From Modicisalibacter muralis (lineage in GTDB: Bacteria; Pseudomonadota; Gammaproteobacteria; Pseudomonadales; Halomonadaceae), in the NCBI RefSeq assembly GCF_900102945.1, contig NZ_FNGI01000001.1, positions 744,001 to 808,000 on the forward strand: a stretch of DNA of 64,000 bases, written 5' to 3'. This document shows positions 1 through 9,169 of this stretch, one piece after another; within the stretch, counting starts at the first letter, position 1; each line of letters begins with the position of its first letter. The notes beneath the pieces are model-generated. The model worked only from the letters and a program-made list of their open reading frames with translations. It ran no database searches and had not been told where the DNA came from. Both the position numbers and the translations under genes were made by a program.

Positions 1-337
1 GACTAACCCCGGAAACCGCGCCGAACATCGCCGAGGCGCCCACCGAGGAGATCGCCAGGCTGCCGCGCAACCAATTGAGCCAGCGCACCGCGGCTTGAAA
101 CAGGCTGGCGCCTACCGGGGTGGCGCTGAGCAAATTACCCATCAGGATGAACAGCGGCAGGGCGATCAGCTCGAAGCTATTGAGCTGGCCGAACAGCGAC
201 GAGGGCGCAAAGAAAAACGCCATCGCGCCTCTATCCATATACAGGCCAAGCAGGCCGGACAGCCCCAGCGCCAGAAAGATCGGGAAGCCGAAGCCGATCA
301 GAGCGATCAGCGTGACAAGAACGAGAGCGGGTTCCAT
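1..337 (-). CDS. TRAP transporter large permease, DctM type (partial, 3' end outside window)
   Basis: Only the first 112 codons are present; the gene runs off the left edge. Reading from ATG at 337, the product begins with a hydrophobic helix, then a segment containing the tract LIALPLFILMGNLLS, then LRGSLAISSVGASAMFGAVSG. This is the N-terminal pattern of DctM-type TRAP large subunits (12-TM inner-membrane subunit of a sodium-driven uptake system for organic acids). It follows the CoA-transferase gene by 14 bases on the same strand, so it is probably the third gene of a regulator / CoA-transferase / transporter operon for a carboxylic acid. The substrate cannot be told from what is visible, and the small permease and periplasmic binding protein are not in the window. 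Confidence 0.8.
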   Translation of the reverse strand, partial: MEPALVLVTLIALIGFGFPIFLALGLSGLLGLYMDRGAMAFFFAPSSLFGQLNSFELIALPLFILMGNLLSATPVGASLFQAAVRWLNWLRGSLAISSVGASAMFGAVSGVS

Positions 338-351
338 GACAAGGCCTCTCC

Positions 352-1566
352 CTAGATCACGGCCGAGTCACGCAGCTCGATGAGTTGCGTGTCATCGAAG
401 CCGAGCCAATGCTTCAGGATGTCATCCGTATGCTCACCCAGAGCAGGCCCCACATGGCGTATTTGCCCCGGCGTTTGTGCCAATCGAGGGAAAACGTTTT
501 GCATCGGCAACGGTTTGCCATGCCGGTCTGGCACGGCGACGATCGATTCACGAGCCTTGAAGTGCGGGTCATCGAGCATGTCCGAGGCGCGATAGACCAA
601 CCCGGCGGGAACCCCGGCCTCGGCCAGCCAATCGACGATGTCCTGGGCATCGTGTTGCCGTGTCCAGGCCGCCACCTGATCGTCGATGGCTAGTTGGTTT
701 TCGCCGCGCGCGCGGTGGGTGGCGTAATCGGGATGATCGGCCAGGGTAGGTTGGCCCATGACCGTGCATAGTCGCCTGAAGACGCTGTCCTGGTTGGCGC
801 CGATGATCACATCGCGGCCATCGCCGGCCGGGTAGGCATTGGAAGGGGCGATCTTGGGCAGAAAGCTGCCGCTGCGTTCACGCACCTTGCCGGTACGTTC
901 ATATTCCGGTATCAGGCTTTCCATCATCGCCAGCACCGACTCGAAGATGGCGCTGTCGACGATCTGTCCCTGACCGGTTCGCTCGCGCTGATGGAGTGCC
1001 ACCAGCGCGCCCATGGCACCATGCAGGCCCGCCAGGGTATCGCCCAGCGAGATACCCACGCGAACCGGCGGACGATCCGGGTAGCCGCTGATGTAGCGCA
1101 GCCCACCCATCGCCTCGCATACCGAAGCGAAGCCGGCACGCGATGAATAAGGGCCGTCCTGGCCGAACCCGGTGACGCGAACCATGATCAGCCCGGGATT
1201 GTCTCGAGACAGCGTGTCATAGCCCAGCCCCCAGCGCTCCATGGTGCCGGGGCGAAAGTTCTCGATAAGAATATCGGCCTGCGCGGCCAATTCGCGCAAT
1301 ATGGCCTGGCCGCGCGGCTGGCGCAGATCCAGCGTTAGCGACTGCTTGTTGCGACCGATGACATTCCACCACACGGGCTCGCCGCTGGAATCCGCCTCAC
1401 CCCATTGGCGCATGGCGTCGCCCTTGCCCGGGGGTTCGATCTTGATCACCTCGGCGCCGAAATCGGCAAGCACCTGACCGCAATAAGGCCCGGCGATCAA
1501 CTGGCCGAGTTCGAGGACCTTGAGATCGTTCAGCGGTGTTTGGGGGAATGGCATGCTCTGGGACAT
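352..1566 (-). CDS. CaiB/BaiF (class III) CoA-transferase
   Basis: Product of 404 residues, usual length for the family. It moves CoA between acyl-CoA donors and a carboxylic acid acceptor in the cytoplasm. The N-terminal block LKVLELGQLIAGPYCG and the LSLTL-type strand after GRNKQ are family hallmarks. The catalytic aspartate of this class should be D176 in SLGDTLAG, which aligns with the Asp of formyl-CoA transferase. I chose ATG 1566 (MSQSMPF) because a GAAGGAAA-like ribosome binding site precedes it; an in-frame ATG at 1719 would overlap the upstream regulator gene. Its position between a GntR regulator and a TRAP permease suggests it activates the imported acid as a CoA thioester. The acid is unknown. 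Confidence 0.88.
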   Translation of the reverse strand: MSQSMPFPQTPLNDLKVLELGQLIAGPYCGQVLADFGAEVIKIEPPGKGDAMRQWGEADSSGEPVWWNVIGRNKQSLTLDLRQPRGQAILRELAAQADILIENFRPGTMERWGLGYDTLSRDNPGLIMVRVTGFGQDGPYSSRAGFASVCEAMGGLRYISGYPDRPPVRVGISLGDTLAGLHGAMGALVALHQRERTGQGQIVDSAIFESVLAMMESLIPEYERTGKVRERSGSFLPKIAPSNAYPAGDGRDVIIGANQDSVFRRLCTVMGQPTLADHPDYATHRARGENQLAIDDQVAAWTRQHDAQDIVDWLAEAGVPAGLVYRASDMLDDPHFKARESIVAVPDRHGKPLPMQNVFPRLAQTPGQIRHVGPALGEHTDDILKHWLGFDDTQLIELRDSAVI

Positions 1567-1616
1567 TATTGTTGTGTTTCCTTCGGTTATGCGTGAAAGC
1601 GCGACTCGCGCCCAGG

Positions 1617-2345
1617 TCAGTTGGGTATTTCTCGCGATGCTTCGGGCATCGACTCCGGAAAGCTCGCATGCAAGTCGCGCGCGGCAAGCAGGTGCGAACG
1701 CATCACGCTTTCCGCCCATTCCGGGCTGTCGGCCTCGATCGCCTGCAGGATCTCCCGGTGGTGGTGCATGCTGCGGCGCAAGTGGGTAGCATCGTAGTTG
1801 GCGAAGTTGCGTCGTATCACCGAGGTACGTACCACGCCGTCGAGTAGCGCTGTCAGGCGCTGATTGCCGCTCGCGCTGATCAGCTCTCGGTGGAATTCAT
1901 GATTGAGTGCGGCGAGTTCATTGCATGCTTCCGGATCTATCGAGCTTTCCGTCAAGGTTTCCATTTGCGTGGCCAATGTCTTGAGATAGGCCAGCCGCCC
2001 ATTGTCCATGTGCCGACAAGCCAACCTGACGGCTATTGGTTCGAGCATCAGGCGAATCTCGAAAACCTCATGCGCATCTTTCTCGGTCCAGGCCGCGACC
2101 CTTGCCCCATGGTGGGGGATGGCCTCCAGCCAGCCCTCCGAGACCAGCTCACGCAATGCCTCGCGCACCGGTGTTCGGCTGACTGCAAGCTCGCACGCCA
2201 CACTGGCCTCGCGTATGTACTGGTGAGGCTGATAGTCGCCATCGAGAATGCGTTGCTTGATGGCAGCGTGAACCTGGGCGGTGGCGGTTTGTGCCACCGG
2301 CGCGTTATTTGAGCGTTTGATTTTATCCACGAAAGCTGTGACCAA
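1617..2345 (-). CDS. GntR-family transcriptional regulator, FCD (FadR) subfamily
   Basis: Product of 242 residues: winged helix-turn-helix at about 22-90 (AAIKQRILDGDY, then SRTPVREALRELVSEGWLE, the typical recognition helix) and an all-helical FCD ligand domain at about 95-225 with the metal/ligand residues seen as FEIRLMLEP, NHEFHR and HHREIL. It is the first gene of the operon with the CoA-transferase and TRAP permease, so it most likely senses the transported acid or its CoA ester and represses its own operon. Two mirrored copies of a TTGCATACAA element lie directly upstream and one overlaps a TATAAT -10 element (2362-2367 on the minus strand), which fits autorepression. Confidence 0.88.
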   Translation of the reverse strand: MVTAFVDKIKRSNNAPVAQTATAQVHAAIKQRILDGDYQPHQYIREASVACELAVSRTPVREALRELVSEGWLEAIPHHGARVAAWTEKDAHEVFEIRLMLEPIAVRLACRHMDNGRLAYLKTLATQMETLTESSIDPEACNELAALNHEFHRELISASGNQRLTALLDGVVRTSVIRRNFANYDATHLRRSMHHHREILQAIEADSPEWAESVMRSHLLAARDLHASFPESMPEASREIPN

Positions 2346-2352
2346 CCCTTAA

Positions 2353-2423
2353 TTGCATACAATTATAAATCTAGGACGGGATTTTAACCCGCGCAACTGG
2401 GTTTTATATTGAGTTGTATGCAA
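2353..2423. promoter_or_regulatory. Mirror pair of probable GntR operators
   Basis: TTGCATACAA at 2353-2362 and its exact reverse complement TTGTATGCAA at 2414-2423 are separated by 51 bp. With flanks the two sites agree at 13 of 14 positions. FCD-type GntR proteins bind short near-palindromes of the TTGTnnnACAA kind. The proximal site overlaps the minus-strand TATAAT at 2362-2367, so occupancy should block transcription of the regulator operon. The distal site faces the glutathione reductase gene. Confidence 0.6.
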
Positions 2424-2626
2424 TTTGTGTTATCGGCGGTCATTATGATGAGGCTGTGGTGCATTTCATGTGGCAAGCATCGGAGGAATAAGGGGAGACT
2501 CATGGCACCGCTTTGTCTGAACCAAGACCGTTTCTTGCGATAGCTTCAAGCTATTGGAGCCATTCCCGAGAAAACGCCGCGATCTGGTATTATTGGCGCA
2601 AATCAGAATCAGGAGAGAGTTTCCAC

Positions 2627-3988
2627 GTGGCTGAGTACGACTACGATCTGTTTGTCATTGGCGCCGGTTCCGGAGGCGTGCGCGCTGCGCGTACCGCGGC
2701 GGCTACCGGTGCTCGCGTTGCCATCGCCGAGGATCGCTACCTGGGCGGCACCTGCGTCAATGTCGGCTGCGTTCCCAAGAAGCTGTATTCCTATGCGGCG
2801 CATTTTCACGAAGCCTTCGACGACAGTGCCGGCTTCGGCTGGGAAATCGGCGAGTCGCCGCGCTTCAACTGGGCGACCCTGCGCGACAACAAGATCGAAG
2901 AGATCAAGCGCCTGAACGGGATTTACGGAAGACTGCTGGATGGTGCCGGCGTGCGCCTGATCAATGGTCGCGCCAAGGTCGTCGACGAACACCGCGTCGA
3001 GGTGGCAGGCGAGACCTTCAGCGCTGAAAAAATCCTGGTTGCCGTAGGTGGTTGGCCCTGGGTGCCGGATTTCCCCGGCAACGAGCATGCGCTCGACTCC
3101 AACCAGATTTTCGACCTGGACACATTTCCCAAGCGTTTCCTGGTACTGGGCGGCGGTTATATCGCCGTCGAGTTCGCCAGTATCTTCAATGGATTGGGTA
3201 GCGATACCCACCTGGTTTACCGTGGCGAGTTGTTCTTGCGCGGCTTCGATCACGAGGTGCGTGAATTCACCCGCGACGAGATGGCCAAGAAAGGTGTCAA
3301 CCTGCATTTCGAGACCAACATCGAATATGTCGAGAAGACCGACAACGGCCTGTGCGTGACATTGACCAACGGCGAGACGCTGGAGGTCGACGCGATACTC
3401 GCAGCCACCGGTCGTCGTCCACACCTGCAGGGCCTGGGACTCGACCGACTCGATATCGCGCTCAATCCCGATGGCACCCTCAAGGTCAACGAGCGCTACG
3501 AGACTTCGGTAGCGTCGATCCTGGCACTCGGCGACGTTACCGGCGGCCCCGAGCTGACTCCGGTCGCCCTGGCCGAAGCCATGCACATGGTTCAGCACCA
3601 CTTCAGCGAAACACCGCCGCGCGCGCTGGATTATCGCAATATTGCCACGGCGGTGTTCTGCCATCCCAATATCGGCACCGTCGGTCTTTCCGAGGAGCAG
3701 GCGCGCGCCGAATTCGACGCGATATGCATTTATACCGCGGATTTCCGGCCCATGAAGCACACGCTGTCAGGCAGCGATGAACGCTGCCTGATGAAGCTGG
3801 TCGTCGACGATGCCAGCGATCGCGTGCTCGGCGCGCATATCGTCGGCGAAGAGGCTGGTGAAGTGATCCAGGGTATCGCTATCGCGGTGCGCGCGGGACT
3901 GACCAAGGCCGATTTCGACGCCACGGTGGGGATTCATCCTACCGGCGCCGAGGAATTGGTCACCATGCGCACGCCGACGCGCTCATAG
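2627..3988 (+). CDS. gor: Glutathione-disulfide reductase
   Basis: Product of 453 residues, standard length. It reduces glutathione disulfide with NADPH and FAD in the cytosol. Visible features: FAD-binding GAGSGG at about 12-17; redox-active disulfide GGTCVNVGC (C43 and C48); NADPH-binding GGGYIAVEFA followed by an YRGELFLRGFD stretch with two arginines of the NADPH-2'-phosphate site; C-terminal HPTGAEE with the catalytic base H437. I chose GTG at 2627 because AGGAGAG lies just upstream and homology starts there; the longer reading frame from 2513 adds 38 residues that do not look like the family. A single-gene unit, divergent from the GntR operon and ended by a hairpin at 4019-4046. Confidence 0.93.
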   Translation: MAEYDYDLFVIGAGSGGVRAARTAAATGARVAIAEDRYLGGTCVNVGCVPKKLYSYAAHFHEAFDDSAGFGWEIGESPRFNWATLRDNKIEEIKRLNGIYGRLLDGAGVRLINGRAKVVDEHRVEVAGETFSAEKILVAVGGWPWVPDFPGNEHALDSNQIFDLDTFPKRFLVLGGGYIAVEFASIFNGLGSDTHLVYRGELFLRGFDHEVREFTRDEMAKKGVNLHFETNIEYVEKTDNGLCVTLTNGETLEVDAILAATGRRPHLQGLGLDRLDIALNPDGTLKVNERYETSVASILALGDVTGGPELTPVALAEAMHMVQHHFSETPPRALDYRNIATAVFCHPNIGTVGLSEEQARAEFDAICIYTADFRPMKHTLSGSDERCLMKLVVDDASDRVLGAHIVGEEAGEVIQGIAIAVRAGLTKADFDATVGIHPTGAEELVTMRTPTRS

Positions 3989-4018
3989 TTTCGCGACAGC
4001 ATGGGGTTATATTGAGGG

Positions 4019-4046
4019 CGATCCCCGCCGTTGCCGGTGGGGATCG
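4019..4046. terminator. Terminator hairpin between gor and pdxH
   Basis: CGATCCCC at 4019-4026 pairs with GGGGATCG at 4039-4046 over a 12-base loop and is followed by TTTAC on the + strand. It sits between the convergent gor and pdxH genes and may serve both. Confidence 0.65.
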
Positions 4047-4064
4047 TTTACGGGATGGCGTGCT

Positions 4065-4706
4065 TCAGGGCGCCAGGCGCACCTTGAACCAGCCGTCATC
4101 GATTAAGCTATAGCGCAGCCGGTCGTGAAGGCGATCCGACTGACCCTGCCAGAATTCGATCATTTTGGGCACCACCCGGTAGCCGCCCCAGTGATGGGGG
4201 CGATCGACCGGCTGGCCTTCGTAGACCTGCTCGAAACGATGCTTGCGCTCCTCGAGCCATTCGCGATCGGGGATTTCGACGCTTTGCTGAGCAACCCAAG
4301 CGCTTAACTGGCTGTTACGGGGCCGGCTATGAAAGTAGCGGTCGGATTCTTCGGCATCGATTTGCTCGACCTGGCCCTCGATACGCACCTGGCGGTGCAA
4401 TGCCGGCCACCAGAACACCAGGGCGGCATGCGGCACATTGGCCAGTTCGCTGCCCTTGTGGCTCTGATAGTTGGTATAGAACATAAAGCCGCGCTCATCG
4501 AAACCCTTGAGCAACACGACACGTGCATGGGGAAGTCCCAGGCTGTCTACGGTGGCCAGTGTCATGGCATTGGCGTCGTCGACTTCGCGCTCGATGGCCA
4601 GCGTCAGCCATTCATTGAACAGCGGAAGTGGTGTTTGCGGTGTACTGGCCGCATCCAGGCTGTCACCGGCGTAGTCTCGCCGAATAGCGGCAATTTCATG
4701 ATTCAT
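4065..4706 (-). CDS. pdxH: Pyridoxine/pyridoxamine 5'-phosphate oxidase
   Basis: Product of 213 residues, the usual size. It oxidises PNP or PMP to pyridoxal phosphate with FMN and oxygen. Family blocks are present in order: NAMTLATVD, RVVLLKGFDERGFMFYTNY, SHKGSELANVPHAALVFWW, RQVRIEGQVE, then SRPRNSQLSAWVSxQS-type text, and the C-terminal MIEFWQGQ and RLHDRLRY that close the FMN and PLP sites. It is on the same strand as the degraded azlD sequence upstream, whose read-through frame now overlaps the pdxH start codon. Convergent with gor. Confidence 0.95.
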   Translation of the reverse strand: MNHEIAAIRRDYAGDSLDAASTPQTPLPLFNEWLTLAIEREVDDANAMTLATVDSLGLPHARVVLLKGFDERGFMFYTNYQSHKGSELANVPHAALVFWWPALHRQVRIEGQVEQIDAEESDRYFHSRPRNSQLSAWVAQQSVEIPDREWLEERKHRFEQVYEGQPVDRPHHWGGYRVVPKMIEFWQGQSDRLHDRLRYSLIDDGWFKVRLAP

Positions 4707-4778
4707 GGCGTTCTCCCTGACGTTTGTCTCATCTTCGCCGTTGCCAGCGCTCGGCTCAAGCGCTGCAGCATTATGGGT

Positions 4779-5134
4779 TTATGGTGCCACGTGCCAGCCC
4801 AACTGCACCATAAGCATGTAAAAAGCGGTTCCTCCGACATCGATACTAAGGCGTTGCGTCGCCACAGATCAGTACCACCACGCAGCTGGAGGCAAGCGGC
4901 ATCGGCAGGCCGTCGCCTGCCATGTTGATCTGGGGCCGCCCCGCCAAGAGCCCGAAATCGCGCAGTGCGCAAATGACCGGAGTCATCATGACTGCCGGCG
5001 GGCAGGTAGCGGCCCAAGTGCAGAATCAGCGGATGATTGGCATGGCCTGAAAGAGCGACGAACGGCAGCACTCGCGTGGCAAAAGTGGCCAGGGCGGCAA
5101 CGCCGATGAATACCAAAAGTATAGTTTCATTCAC
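4779..5134 (-). pseudogene. azlD: azlD-like branched-chain amino acid exporter subunit, frameshifted
   Basis: From GTG 5134 the frame reads as an AzlD-type small membrane subunit (VFIGVAALATFATRVLPF, then LHLGRYLP) but then switches frame three times. Near 4995-5006 homology moves to the frame reading PPAVMMTPVICALRD; near 4864-4885 it returns to the first frame as DLWRRNALVSM; near 4836-4848 it moves to the third frame as GGTAFYMLMVQLGW, ending at a TAA at 4779. These pieces, in this order, rebuild a normal AzlD of about 118 residues. AzlD works with AzlC, and no azlC is in the window. Three disruptions within about 170 bp argue for decay rather than one sequencing error. The unshifted frame runs on to 4703 as non-homologous sequence. 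Confidence 0.72.
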
Positions 5135-5195
5135 GATGGTGTCTCTCGATGCGCGGCCAGAAAGTGAAAATGAGCCAGCATCGGCGTTCATTGGC

Positions 5196-6449
5196 TTAAC
5201 CCCACCTGGCATGGGCGGCGAAGACCAGACCACAGGCCAGCCAGCCCAGAATGGCGTAGGGCACGTTCCAGCGCAGCATGTCGCGTGCCTTGACGTTATA
5301 ACGTACGCATATCGCGAGGTTGCTGCCCGACAAGGGGCTGCTACCGGTACCGAGCGCCCAGCCCATCAGAAATACCATGCCCAGCAGCGTCGGGTCGGGC
5401 GACAGCGAGGTTAACAACGGCGCCAGCGTGGTTATGCCCACCAGGGGATGTACCCCGGCGAAGGCCAAGGCGACGATGATGCCAAGCGCCAGCCAGGCAT
5501 GCACATGACCGAAATGCTCGAAAGGCAGTACCGGGCTTTGTGACCAGCTAGCCAGCAGCGCGGCCAAGCCACTGGAGAGCACGCCCGCGGCGAGGAACAG
5601 TGCGAACTGTGGCGCCAGACGCGGCAGGCCATCGTTGAGTTGACGACCCAGGCGTTCACGCCGCTCGCTGGCTGGCGTGAGTAGCAGGGCGAAAAACGGC
5701 GAGACGATGCTGATGATCAGCAGAATGGAGAGCGAGGGCTGCCATTGATGCAGTCCGATCACCGACACGGCGAGTATGATGGGTAGCACCAACGTCCGCG
5801 CTTCGATCGGATAGCCGCTGAAATCGCCGCTGACACGCAACACGTCGAGCGTCACCAGAATCAGCAGGAGCGCGGCGCAGGCCAGCCCCCACGGCAGTAA
5901 CGACATGAACTCGAGACCGGGCGCATAGGTCAGCGCCACCCCCATGGCCACGAAGAACGGCGACCAGGCCGCCGCCGCGGGAAAGGCGCGGCCGAGCACC
6001 ATGGCCTGCCTGCGCGTGAGCTTGCCATCGCGCTGCATGCGATCGCCGAACAGAAACAGCACCGAAAGGTTGATCGCGGCGCCGAACAGATGCACGCCGA
6101 GGATCGTGCCCAGTAGGCTGCCTTTCCGTGGCCCTGTTGCGGGGTTCTCGATCGGCGTGGCCATCGATAGAAAACTCACCCCGGCAAACATCATCAGCAG
6201 CGGCTGATTGATAACCAACGCTGTGAGTAGTGAATTGGGCGTACCTCGCCCTAGCGCGATAACCCAGAACACCACGCCGGCGCCACCCAGGCACAAAGCC
6301 TGTTGTTTCGAGGCTCTGGGCAGCCGATTTCCCAAGCGGAGAGTGGCCAGCCAACTTAGCAATGCGGCCGGCCACAAGGGCAGGTCGAATAGACTGCCCG
6401 CGATACTGATCGCGAACATCAGCAGAATCAGCGTGCTGGAGGGTCTCAC
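5196..6449 (-). CDS. Multi-pass inner-membrane protein, transporter-like, function unknown
   Basis: Product of 417 residues with about ten to twelve hydrophobic segments and few charged residues. Its layout, with two similar halves and short polar turns such as GRAFPAAAAWSPFF and GWALGTGSSPLSGSNLAI inside membrane stretches, recalls ion-transporter-superfamily carriers of the TRAP-DctM/CitT type, but I do not recognise a named family. The start is GTG 6449, which overlaps the TGA of the DUF2069 gene (GTGA), so the two are translationally coupled. It is the last intact gene of the operon that begins with the ArsC-like gene. Confidence 0.7.
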   Translation of the reverse strand: MRPSSTLILLMFAISIAGSLFDLPLWPAALLSWLATLRLGNRLPRASKQQALCLGGAGVVFWVIALGRGTPNSLLTALVINQPLLMMFAGVSFLSMATPIENPATGPRKGSLLGTILGVHLFGAAINLSVLFLFGDRMQRDGKLTRRQAMVLGRAFPAAAAWSPFFVAMGVALTYAPGLEFMSLLPWGLACAALLLILVTLDVLRVSGDFSGYPIEARTLVLPIILAVSVIGLHQWQPSLSILLIISIVSPFFALLLTPASERRERLGRQLNDGLPRLAPQFALFLAAGVLSSGLAALLASWSQSPVLPFEHFGHVHAWLALGIIVALAFAGVHPLVGITTLAPLLTSLSPDPTLLGMVFLMGWALGTGSSPLSGSNLAICVRYNVKARDMLRWNVPYAILGWLACGLVFAAHARWG

Positions 6450-6837
6450 TGTTTGAGCTGGCGGCCTTGCCAGCGCGCGAAGAGCATGCTGGCGGTGAAC
6501 AGCAACAAGGCGGATGCCACTTCCAGTAGCCCCAGCCAGGCCATGTTCGGTAAGGTGGCGATCATCACCCCCTGCATGAAGTAGAGCAGGCTGACGAACG
6601 CCAGCCAGGCATGGCCGCGTGGGCGCCGGGTCACGATTGCCGGCAGGAAGAGAATCAGCGGCAATACCCTGATCAGGATCGCTAACACCCCGGCGTCGTT
6701 ACGTGACAGTAGCTGCAAGCCGCCGAATGTCAGCAGTACGATGAGAGACACATAACCGATCAACACGCCTAGCCGTGCCCGCTGGGTAAGCAGTGCCAGG
6801 CCGTGGCGTCGTTCGAAGGCTTCCAGGGCTGCTCGCA

Positions 6838-6838
<1 letters not shown>
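6446..6838 (-). CDS. DUF2069 small membrane protein
   Basis: Product of 130 residues with about four transmembrane helices (for example VLIGYVSLIVLLTFGGLQLL and VLAILIRVLPLILFLPAIV) and the RRPRGHAWLAFVSLLYF segment typical of DUF2069 proteins. In many gammaproteobacteria this family sits next to wrbA, as here. Its start codon shares one base with the wrbA stop (TGATG). Role unknown. Confidence 0.82.
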
Positions 6839-7847
<1,009 letters not shown>

Positions 7848-8003
7848 GGGGAATCCTCTACACAGTATCGAAAAATCAATCGATTAGCCGCCATTGTAGA
7901 GCCCGCAGAGTGAAGGTCACAACTCTATGACGCTGATGGGTTATGGAGCAGTTGAAGTTATACCGTTATCTATCTCCCACACATATGGCCCAAACCAGAG
8001 TCG

Positions 8004-8016
8004 AATATAAAAGCAA
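8004..8016 (+). promoter_or_regulatory. Candidate Ada box upstream of ada
   Basis: AAT-ATAAAA-GCAA matches the published methyl-Ada recognition pattern AAT(N6)GCAA exactly, 74 bases before the ada start codon. It would make the ada-oxygenase-alkB operon self-inducing after alkylation damage. The rest of the 242-base gap between the ArsC-like gene and ada holds no gene that I can see. Confidence 0.5.
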
Positions 8017-8089
8017 GCTTCGGAGTGCGACGAACGGTGCCCGTTGATAGATTTCTCAGTATCAAGTGAATCGTTGAAAGGAGCCGACC

Positions 8090-9169
8090 ATGAGCACATC
8101 AACGTCCAGGACACAGCTAGCCGAGGTGACGCTGAACGACCCACGCTGGGCAGCCGTTGTCGCACGCGACCCCGAAGCCGACGGTAGCTTTTTCTACTCG
8201 GTCAAAACCACCGGTGTGTACTGCCGTCCTTCCTGTGTGGCGCGTCGCGCACGACCAGAAAACGTTCGCTTTCATAAGACCTGCGCGGACGCCGAGCAGG
8301 CTGGCTTTCGGCCTTGCAAGCGTTGCCAACCGAACCGGCCGGCGGTCAATCAGCGCTATACCACCAACGTCACCGATGCGTGTCGCATCATTGAGGAATC
8401 CGAGGCCGTGCCAAGGCTCGATGAATTGGCCAAGCGCGTTGGCATGAGTACCTATCATTTCCATCGTGTGTTCAAGCGGATTACCGGTCTGACACCACGC
8501 GAATACGCGGCGGCGCATCGCGAGCGACGCTTTCGCGACGAACTGGGCCGTGGCACATCGATAACGGAGGCCATTTTCGATGCCGGATACGGCTCCAACG
8601 GCCGCTTCTATACCCAATCGAACGAGGTTCTGGGCATGACTCCGAGTAACTATCGCGCTGGCGGCGCAAGTACGCAGATACGTTTTGCGGTCGGTGAATG
8701 CGCGTTGGGATCCATTCTCGTCGCGCAGAGCGAGCGTGGCGTTTGTGCCATTCTCATGGGCGACGAACCCGACGAGCTGACCCACGATCTGCAGGACCGT
8801 TTCCCCCGCGCCGAGCTGATCGGCGGCGACGCCGAATTCGAGCGGCTCGTCGCCAGGGTGGTTGGCTTCGTCGAGGCACCCGGCATTGGCCTGGATTTAC
8901 CGCTGGATGTGCGTGGAACCGCATTTCAGCAGCGTGTGTGGCAAGCGCTGCGCGAGATTCCGGTCGGCGAAACGGCCAGTTATGCCGCTATCGCCGAGCG
9001 TATCGGTTCCCCGCGTGCCGTGCGAGCGGTGGCCCAGGCGTGCGCGGCGAACGCGCTGGCGGTTGCCATTCCCTGCCATCGCGTGGTGCGCAGCGATGGT
9101 GGGGTATCTGGCTATCGCTGGGGCGTGGAGCGCAAGCATGCATTGCTGACACGGGAACGCCACGCATGA
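8090..9169 (+). CDS. ada: Bifunctional methylphosphotriester/O6-methylguanine-DNA methyltransferase and transcriptional activator Ada
   Basis: Product of 359 residues in the full Ada layout. N-terminal zinc/methyl-acceptor domain with C45, C49, C76 and C79 (VYCRPSC and CKRC); AraC-type helix-turn-helix at about 95-185; C-terminal methyltransferase with the acceptor site PCHR (C328). C45 takes methyl groups from phosphotriesters and turns the protein into an activator; C328 repairs O6-methylguanine. AAAGGAG precedes the ATG. Its TGA overlaps the start of the next gene (ATGA), so ada, the oxygenase and alkB form an adaptive-response operon. Confidence 0.95.
   Translation: MSTSTSRTQLAEVTLNDPRWAAVVARDPEADGSFFYSVKTTGVYCRPSCVARRARPENVRFHKTCADAEQAGFRPCKRCQPNRPAVNQRYTTNVTDACRIIEESEAVPRLDELAKRVGMSTYHFHRVFKRITGLTPREYAAAHRERRFRDELGRGTSITEAIFDAGYGSNGRFYTQSNEVLGMTPSNYRAGGASTQIRFAVGECALGSILVAQSERGVCAILMGDEPDELTHDLQDRFPRAELIGGDAEFERLVARVVGFVEAPGIGLDLPLDVRGTAFQQRVWQALREIPVGETASYAAIAERIGSPRAVRAVAQACAANALAVAIPCHRVVRSDGGVSGYRWGVERKHALLTRERHA

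Noticed and set aside
2609-3760. 383-codon frame opposite glutathione reductase
   Set aside because: Antisense shadow; gor motifs occupy the other strand.
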